Positions 32,895 to 38,722 of a stretch of DNA of 38,722 nucleotides are shown in pieces. Positions within the stretch are counted from its first letter, which is position 1. Every line of letters begins with the position of its first letter. Both the position numbers and the translations under genes were made by a program. The notes below the pieces were generated by a model. The model saw nothing but the letters and a program-made list of their open reading frames with translations, did no database searches and was not told where the DNA came from. This stretch comes from Bacteroidia bacterium (GTDB lineage: Bacteria > Bacteroidota > Bacteroidia > AKYH767-A > OLB10): NCBI GenBank assembly GCA_025450095.1, contig JANWID010000342.1, positions 1-38,722 on the forward strand, given 5' to 3'.

Positions 32895-33427
32895 TCAATG
32901 CCAGGAGGATGAAGTTTATTCACGTGTTTTCTAATTAATTGTTTCACGGCCATTATAACAGTTAAAAGTAATGCAAACACAAATACTTTAATCAGCAAAC
33001 TTATGAAAAAGTCCAGCCAAAGGTTTCCGGCTGGATTCACATAGTCCCGATGCAATGAAGTCATGATGATAACAACTTTCTCAAATAGCAGAACAAACAA
33101 AGTCCACAATGCAATCAGGGCACGAATAAGTTTATTAATTCTGATTCTCTCAAACCATAATAACTGTGTCAGGAAAAAGTATGTAAAGGGATTAGACCAA
33201 ACCCCAATCCAATATTTGCCAAACAATCGGTCGCTGCCTGGCAGATCCCAAATAAAACCAATCAGATAAATTATTCCAAAAAATATGGCGGACTTAACAG
33301 CAACCTGGTCAATGTCATCAAATGAAAAATAAAATTTCCACACTTTGCTTTCCCCCAATGTCCATAATAATGTCCAAAGGCAGAAACCTAAGAATACAGA
33401 TTGCAACAAAAAGTAAAATGTCGTCAA
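32891..33427 (-). CDS. Hypothetical four-helix membrane protein (TTG start)
   Basis: 178 residues with about four transmembrane helices (roughly 3-22, 45-63, 80-115 and 138-165). The start is TTG at 33427; upstream in frame there is no ATG or GTG before a stop, and no internal Met lies near the N-terminus. Unknown family. It is the first gene of a four-gene unit with the 106-residue protein, the DISM kinase and the NarL-type regulator, joined by a 4-bp overlap, a zero gap and a 38-bp gap. Confidence 0.65.
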   Translation of the reverse strand: MTTFYFLLQSVFLGFCLWTLLWTLGESKVWKFYFSFDDIDQVAVKSAIFFGIIYLIGFIWDLPGSDRLFGKYWIGVWSNPFTYFFLTQLLWFERIRINKLIRALIALWTLFVLLFEKVVIIMTSLHRDYVNPAGNLWLDFFISLLIKVFVFALLLTVIMAVKQLIRKHVNKLHPPGIE

Positions 33428-33656
33428 AAGATTATAGGTTATTTCCGGATTGTTTCTGTGAATGAAATGTGTTGCGTTACTTATAATTCATCAAGTGACT
33501 CAGCGCCAACTGCAATGTAAACATAAGAGTTTTAACCAGGATCCAAAAAAGGCAAGTGAACCCCATTTTCCCACAGCTTTTTGTTTATCTCGCTCCCATG
33601 TTTTAGATTTACCTGCTATTCAATCCGAAATATTGTTTCTGATCTTCTTAATAACG

Positions 33657-36600
33657 ATGAAAAGGAAAACAAAGATGACGTTCACCGTCTTTTTCTTGTT
33701 TATATCCGTTTTTTTGAGAGCACAATCAGCCGGTAGCCTGACCGTTTCGCCTGACATTCATTTTAATGTGCTTGGTGCAAAGGAAGGCCTGGCCTATAAT
33801 ACGGTATTAGCCATTGTGAAAGACCACCAGGGCTTTTTATGGATAGCCACACCGGAAGGACTGAGCCGCTATGACGGTACTTCTTTTATCACCTATAAAC
33901 ATAATCCGCACGACTCCATTACTGTGATGAGTAACCATATCAACGACCTTGCTATCGACAGCAACGGAATGTTGTGGGGCAGTACGAGCGATGGATTATT
34001 TCGCTTTAATCCTGTTTCAGGGGTCTTTACCAATTATTATCCGCGGCCCGGGAATGCATCATCCATTTCCTGTGATAATCTGGGACGCCTCTTTATTGAT
34101 AGCAAAGACAATGTTTATGTGGGAAGCTGGATGGACTATAATGTGTTTGACAAGACAACTGGATTATTTCACCAGTATGCTCATGATGAAAATGACAGTT
34201 CATCAATAAGAGAAACCAGGGTAGGGTATACCTATGAAGATCGCAATGGGAAAATTTGGGTGGGTACTTATTCAGGTCTCGACCTGCTTGATCCCAAAAC
34301 AAATTCGTTCACGCATATTCAGCTGCCCAGTTTCTTTGAGCAGTTTGGACGCGGCCCGCTAATCAATGATATGTATGCTGATGCGAATGGAAATCTCTGG
34401 CTCTCTACCTGGGGAAGTGGCATCATCCGTTACTCAACAGCAACAGGTGAGTCGAAGATCTACAGGATTGAAAAGGACAGGCCAAAGAATGGAAGCACCA
34501 ACGTGGCAACAAGGATAATGCACACTGATTATCCCGGAGAAGAAAATAAATTGTGGATTGCAACCAAATCGAGTGGACTATACCTGTTCGACATGGAGGA
34601 GGAAACATTCACTAACTTTAAAGAAACGGTATTCGGAGATCCTGCTTTTGTTACTGCTGACATTAATACTTTATATGATGACGGCGTTGGAAATATTTTT
34701 ATCGGTACCGGCAAAGGATTGCTTCATTACAGTCGTTCGAAGTTGTTTAATACGGTTTCGCTTACACTCAATCCTCTTGAATGTCTCACTGATATTTTTA
34801 CTGTTTACCAGGATCCTGCCGACAGCAGTGGTAACACATTATGGATCGGTACATGGACGTGTGGCGGTTACAGGTACAACATGCAAAATGGAACATTGCA
34901 ACGTGAAGCCATATCCTTCAGTGCTGATCCGCTGATAAAATATTCTGCTGTATATAATTTCTATCGCGATAAAAAACGAAATCTCTGGGCTTTTTGTCGC
35001 GATGGCACCTATATATTAAAACATAATACAACTACCTGGCAGCGGTTGCCTGCTGATGATGCTGATCCGCAAAAAATGTGGAAGTCCACGATTGCTTCTT
35101 TTGAGGAAAAAAATGATGGTACATTCTGGTTTGGAAGCAGGAAAGGACTGATGCATTTCGATCCGCTAACGGAAAAGGTACGAAGAGTACCCATCGTAAA
35201 TGAAAAGGACAAAATCGAATTCCGCAGTACCATGCAATTTGTGGAGTTTCCCGAAAATATTTTCTGGATAGTCGGCGCAATGGGAATGATGGTGAAATAC
35301 AATGCAGTCAATAACAACACCACAATTTATAAACATGGCTTTCAGGATACCTCTTCTTTTCCTGTCATTTATGATATCCGTGAAATATTTCTGGATCATC
35401 GTAAACAACTATGGCTTGGTTCCAAACATGGTTTGATTACATTTAATCCACTTGATGCGATACCTGTTTATAAAAGTTATCATACCACAGATGGTTTACC
35501 AAGTGAAAGCATTTACAGCATCACTGAAGACAAGCAGGGAAATATATGGTGTGCAACACAGAACGGCATCACACGTTTCGATCCCCAGACATCTTCCTGC
35601 CGAAATTATGGGGTTACTGACGGTCTTCTGGAGGCTGATCTGCCGACTGCATTCAATATGTCTCCTTATGGAAATATTTTTATCGGACTTCCAAACAGCA
35701 TACAATATTTCGATCCGCTGAGAGCCGGCAAAAGTGATTATTGCGGCCCTATACGGATTACCGGAGTTAAAGTGCTTGGAAAGGATTATTTGTCAGCACA
35801 AACTCCTTCTTATACTGATTCCATTAAACTCACTTACAAGCAGAATGAAGTTACGATTTCATTTGCAATGATTAATTACTCCGATGGCAACCATACCACA
35901 TATGATTATTATCTCGAAGGGCTGAACATTGACTGGGTTCCTCTCGGGAAAAATCATTCGGTAAGCTTTACCAATCTTGATGGTGGAACTTATTATTTGC
36001 GTGTCCGCGGATACAATGCCGATGGTGTCTGTGATAATGGCGAAAGACTGTTGACGTTGATCGTGACGCCGCCATTCTGGAAAACCAATTGGTTCTATAT
36101 ATTGGTTTTCCTGCTGACCGCCGGCAGTGTTTATGCCTACAACCGTATTCGTTTATACAACCTGAGGCAGCAGAAGAAATTGCTGGTAGCTACTGTTGAA
36201 AAGAGAACGACGCAGCTACAGTTTGAAAAAAACCGTGCAGAGAAATCGGAAAAATTCAAGCAGCAGTTCCTGGCTAATATGAGTCATGAGATCCGCACAC
36301 CGATGAATGCAGTAGTGGGAATGACTAATTTACTCATCGATAAAAATCCGCGTGCTGATCAGCACTACTACCTGAATGCAGTAAAAAACTCTGCAGAAAC
36401 ATTATTACACATCATCAATGACATACTTGATCTGTCGAAAATTGAGGCGGGTAAAGTTGAATTGGAAAATATTGATTTCGCATTGAACGATGTAATAGCC
36501 GGTGTTATGCAGGTATTGCAACATAAGGCCGATGAGAAAGGGATTCGGCTCATTACGGAAATCGATAAGGAGATGCCGGTATTGGCAGGTGATCCTGTTC

Positions 36601-37784
36601 GTTTGTACCAGGTGCTGATGAACCTCGGTGGTAATGCTCTAAAATTTACGGAGAAAGGTTCTGTACGTATCATTGCAAAAATAACCAGCAAGTCAGAATC
36701 ACAGGTAACTGTTAGCTTCTCCGTTATCGATACGGGAATCGGTATTCCAAAAGATAAGCTGAAGCAGGTATTTGAAAGTTTCAGCCAGGCGCATTCTTCC
36801 GACACGCGCAGATATGGTGGTACTGGACTGGGACTGACCATCAGCAAACAACTGATAGAACTGTTCGGTGGCAATATTAATATTGAAAGCGAAGAAGGCG
36901 TGGGCACTTCATTTTCTTTCAAAATTAATTTCACGGAAGGATCGGCTATGAAGCTTCAGCAAAATACTGATCTGCAAAAAGACATTGATGGAAGCATATT
37001 GAATGGGCTGAAGATACTCATAGCCGATGATAATGAATACAACCGGATAGTGGCGGCCGACACACTGAAGCTGAAAGCTAATGTAACCATAACGCATGCA
37101 TCAACAGGAAAGGAAGTGATCGCACATCTCAGGGGAAAAGATTTTGATGTGATACTGATGGATGTGCATATGCCGGAGATGAATGGCTTTGAAGCAACAA
37201 AACAGATCCGCGAAAAATTTCCTGCATCTAAAAATGATATTCCAATTATTGCACTTACAGCAGGCGTTCTGCGTGATGATCTTGAACAGTGCAGGCAGGC
37301 AGGGATGAATGGGTATTTAACAAAACCTTTTACGGCATCGCAACTGATTTCCGGTATTGCAGAAGTGCTGGGCATTGAAATCAAGATGATTGCCAGGAAA
37401 CAGATAAATGAAGAGTCGCCGAAGAATAACCATGCTGTTACTGACCTTCGTTACCTGCAGAGCTTCTGCGAAGGTGATATGGACAGGATAAAAAAGTATA
37501 TTAATATTTTTATAAAGTCCGCTCCAACATTTGTGGAAACAATCCGTTCGGCAGTTGATGAGAAAAACTACGCTGAGATATCCGATCGGGTTCACAACTT
37601 TAAATCAATGTGGATCATGATGGGCATGACGCAGTCGGAAGAACTGGCACTGAAGATTGAACAGCAAGGCCGGGAAGAGAATGGTCATAATTTTATTGAA
37701 AATACATTGACCCTGCTTTCGCAGATTGAGCAGGCTGTAAAAGAGCTGGAGCATTTTCAGAATCAGAATACGATACCGCACTAA
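33657..37784 (+). CDS. Two-component-propeller hybrid histidine kinase ending in HPt
   Basis: 1375 residues from ATG 33657, chosen because it begins a signal peptide (MKRKTKMTFTVFFLFISVFLRAQ); the frame is open 195 bp upstream without signal. Periplasmic part: two-component-regulator propeller repeats (about 30-720, e.g. GNLWLSTWGSGI) and a Y_Y_Y domain (about 735-800), then a transmembrane helix (811-831). Cytoplasmic part: HisKA (His877 in MSHEIRTPMN), HATPase_c (Asn989, DTGIGIP at 1025), a receiver (Asp1169 in LMDVHMPEMNG) and an HPt domain (His1313 in DRVHNFKSMW). Unlike typical hybrid two-component systems of this order there is no AraC HTH, so an external regulator must take the phosphate. 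Confidence 0.93.
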   Translation: MKRKTKMTFTVFFLFISVFLRAQSAGSLTVSPDIHFNVLGAKEGLAYNTVLAIVKDHQGFLWIATPEGLSRYDGTSFITYKHNPHDSITVMSNHINDLAIDSNGMLWGSTSDGLFRFNPVSGVFTNYYPRPGNASSISCDNLGRLFIDSKDNVYVGSWMDYNVFDKTTGLFHQYAHDENDSSSIRETRVGYTYEDRNGKIWVGTYSGLDLLDPKTNSFTHIQLPSFFEQFGRGPLINDMYADANGNLWLSTWGSGIIRYSTATGESKIYRIEKDRPKNGSTNVATRIMHTDYPGEENKLWIATKSSGLYLFDMEEETFTNFKETVFGDPAFVTADINTLYDDGVGNIFIGTGKGLLHYSRSKLFNTVSLTLNPLECLTDIFTVYQDPADSSGNTLWIGTWTCGGYRYNMQNGTLQREAISFSADPLIKYSAVYNFYRDKKRNLWAFCRDGTYILKHNTTTWQRLPADDADPQKMWKSTIASFEEKNDGTFWFGSRKGLMHFDPLTEKVRRVPIVNEKDKIEFRSTMQFVEFPENIFWIVGAMGMMVKYNAVNNNTTIYKHGFQDTSSFPVIYDIREIFLDHRKQLWLGSKHGLITFNPLDAIPVYKSYHTTDGLPSESIYSITEDKQGNIWCATQNGITRFDPQTSSCRNYGVTDGLLEADLPTAFNMSPYGNIFIGLPNSIQYFDPLRAGKSDYCGPIRITGVKVLGKDYLSAQTPSYTDSIKLTYKQNEVTISFAMINYSDGNHTTYDYYLEGLNIDWVPLGKNHSVSFTNLDGGTYYLRVRGYNADGVCDNGERLLTLIVTPPFWKTNWFYILVFLLTAGSVYAYNRIRLYNLRQQKKLLVATVEKRTTQLQFEKNRAEKSEKFKQQFLANMSHEIRTPMNAVVGMTNLLIDKNPRADQHYYLNAVKNSAETLLHIINDILDLSKIEAGKVELENIDFALNDVIAGVMQVLQHKADEKGIRLITEIDKEMPVLAGDPVRLYQVLMNLGGNALKFTEKGSVRIIAKITSKSESQVTVSFSVIDTGIGIPKDKLKQVFESFSQAHSSDTRRYGGTGLGLTISKQLIELFGGNINIESEEGVGTSFSFKINFTEGSAMKLQQNTDLQKDIDGSILNGLKILIADDNEYNRIVAADTLKLKANVTITHASTGKEVIAHLRGKDFDVILMDVHMPEMNGFEATKQIREKFPASKNDIPIIALTAGVLRDDLEQCRQAGMNGYLTKPFTASQLISGIAEVLGIEIKMIARKQINEESPKNNHAVTDLRYLQSFCEGDMDRIKKYINIFIKSAPTFVETIRSAVDEKNYAEISDRVHNFKSMWIMMGMTQSEELALKIEQQGREENGHNFIENTLTLLSQIEQAVKELEHFQNQNTIPH

Positions 37785-38101
37785 GAACTTTTTTTATAGA
37801 CTTGCGGATTTGAAATTGAAAGATAAACTTTCAGTCGCAGTTTATAGAACTCATACGCTTTTTCATATAGAGCATGACCGGGAAGATGGAATAAGATTCT
37901 CTCAGACTTGTTTAAAATATCAAATATTCGGTTTGTAGGGTATAGGATGATGCCGTAATTTTAGATTAAAGTAATATTTTTTATTATTCACTGATCCCTA
38001 TTACATGAATTTAGAAAAAATGCTCAGTATAAAATGATTAAATATTTTATTCCAGGCAACATACCCAATACCCTTCCGGTCTTATAATAAAACCCTGAAG
38101 T
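37785..38101. other. Intergenic spacer, 317 bp, no gene found
   Basis: AT-rich gap between the hybrid kinase and the last secreted-protein gene. No coding frame, tRNA or complete promoter consensus could be seen. The stretch probably holds the promoter of the downstream gene but none can be marked with confidence. Confidence 0.45.
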
Positions 38102-38722
38102 ATGAAAATCCATATCACTGGCTCCATCGCTTTCATATTATGCATGATATGTTTTTCCTCATCTTTTTCGCAATTACCCAGCTTCATCGAGTGGCAAAAA
38201 ACCATTGGTGGCCTGGCTACTGACGAGCTTCACAAAATGATACCGACTGCTGATGGTGGCTATTTGTTAGGAGGAATGTCTGATTCACCGTTGTCATTTG
38301 ATAAAACGGATCCATCAAATGGATTCACCGATTATTGGGTCATCAAGCTCGATGCCCTGGGGAATATTCAGTGGCAGAATTCCATCGGGGGAAGCAGTAG
38401 TGATGTATTATTTACAATGAGTCAAACGGCTGACGGTGGATTTATATTGGGCGGCGCTTCCGATTCTCCCGTATCGGGTGATAAAACAGATACGGTTCGG
38501 GGCGATTACGATTACTGGATTGTGAAAACCGATGATCAGGGAATCGTGCAATGGGATAAAACTATAGGTGGTGATATGGGTGACCTGCTTTACTCTATAG
38601 AACAAACAGCAGATGGTGGCTATATCCTTTGTGGTGGGTCCGAATCCTATGCATTAGGCGATAAAACGGAAGACCCTGTTGGTGGGCGCGATATCTGGAT
38701 TGTAAAAACAGATGCCACAGGG
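38102..38722 (+). CDS. Secreted repeat-propeller protein, truncated by window end
   Basis: The first 207 codons of a gene that continues past the right edge. Signal peptide (about 1-24, SSSFSQ) followed by three repeats of about 60 residues: [QE]WQxTIGGxxxDxLxxxxQTADGGYILGGxSDSxxxGDKTDxxxGxxDYWIVKTDxxG. These belong to the same broad family as the 534-residue protein at 20401 but carry a longer, Lys/Asp-rich loop (GDKT). A T9SS sorting tail is to be expected beyond the window. It follows the hybrid kinase on the same strand with a 317-bp gap. Confidence 0.8.
   Translation, partial: MKIHITGSIAFILCMICFSSSFSQLPSFIEWQKTIGGLATDELHKMIPTADGGYLLGGMSDSPLSFDKTDPSNGFTDYWVIKLDALGNIQWQNSIGGSSSDVLFTMSQTADGGFILGGASDSPVSGDKTDTVRGDYDYWIVKTDDQGIVQWDKTIGGDMGDLLYSIEQTADGGYILCGGSESYALGDKTEDPVGGRDIWIVKTDATG

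Noticed and set aside
33462..33656. Upstream extension of the hybrid kinase reading frame (65 more codons)
   Set aside because: The signal peptide begins at 33657, and the extension has no family resemblance and an internal hydrophobic stretch that would conflict with export.

Overview
This 38.7 kb window comes from a Bacteroidota chromosome, probably an environmental Sphingobacteriia/Chitinophagia-like lineage. The evidence is seven complete secreted proteins with C-terminal type IX secretion (T9SS type A) sorting domains plus an eighth gene of the same style running off the right edge, a 7TMR-DISM sensor kinase, a two-component-propeller hybrid kinase, DUF4199 and DinB proteins, generally poor Shine-Dalgarno sequences and a few candidate TAnnTTTG -7 promoter elements. 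No rRNA, tRNA, transposase, phage gene or CRISPR array was seen.

Layout. The first 33 recognisable genes (171-33427) all lie on the minus strand; the last two (33657-37784 and 38102 to the edge) lie on the plus strand. From left to right: a DUF4199 protein and a membrane-anchored LuxR-type regulator; two secreted propeller proteins; a membrane-anchored SRPBCC protein; an MBOAT/SGNH pair for O-acylation of an envelope glycan; two outer-membrane beta-barrels and a secreted propeller protein; a run of small soluble enzymes (GNAT, hotdog thioesterase, serine hydrolase, AHSA1-like, DinB, a helical-repeat protein) with structured spacers, like accessory cargo; an SBBP-repeat secreted protein; a RibD/DHFR-like reductase; a TPR-adenylate cyclase; a further secreted propeller protein; a cluster of four small unknowns, three membrane proteins and one ankyrin protein; two adjacent large secreted proteins with nearly duplicate sorting tails; and an operon of two unknown genes, a 7TMR-DISM histidine kinase and its NarL-type response regulator. 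The divergent plus-strand gene is a one-component-like hybrid kinase that ends in an HPt domain, followed by one more secreted propeller gene cut by the window end.

Two themes stand out. First, a dispersed ~18-20 bp palindrome (core CCCGATAGCTATCGGG) occurs five times, three of them inside protein genes, in frame and only in reading frames that avoid the internal TAG. It adds short peptides such as PDSYR, DPDSHRD and DPIVTG, like a small protein-coding palindromic element. Second, the secreted proteins are a paralogous set of about seven repeats each (predicted seven-bladed propellers). Three of them share a previously unremarked module between propeller and sorting tail: the last blade ends in G-[NT]-[ST]-x-C and a second Cys follows 46-51 residues later. 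Together the genes describe surface display and envelope modification with several sensory systems (LuxR, 7TMR-DISM/NarL, propeller hybrid kinase, cAMP). A shared regulatory circuit is not shown by the sequence.
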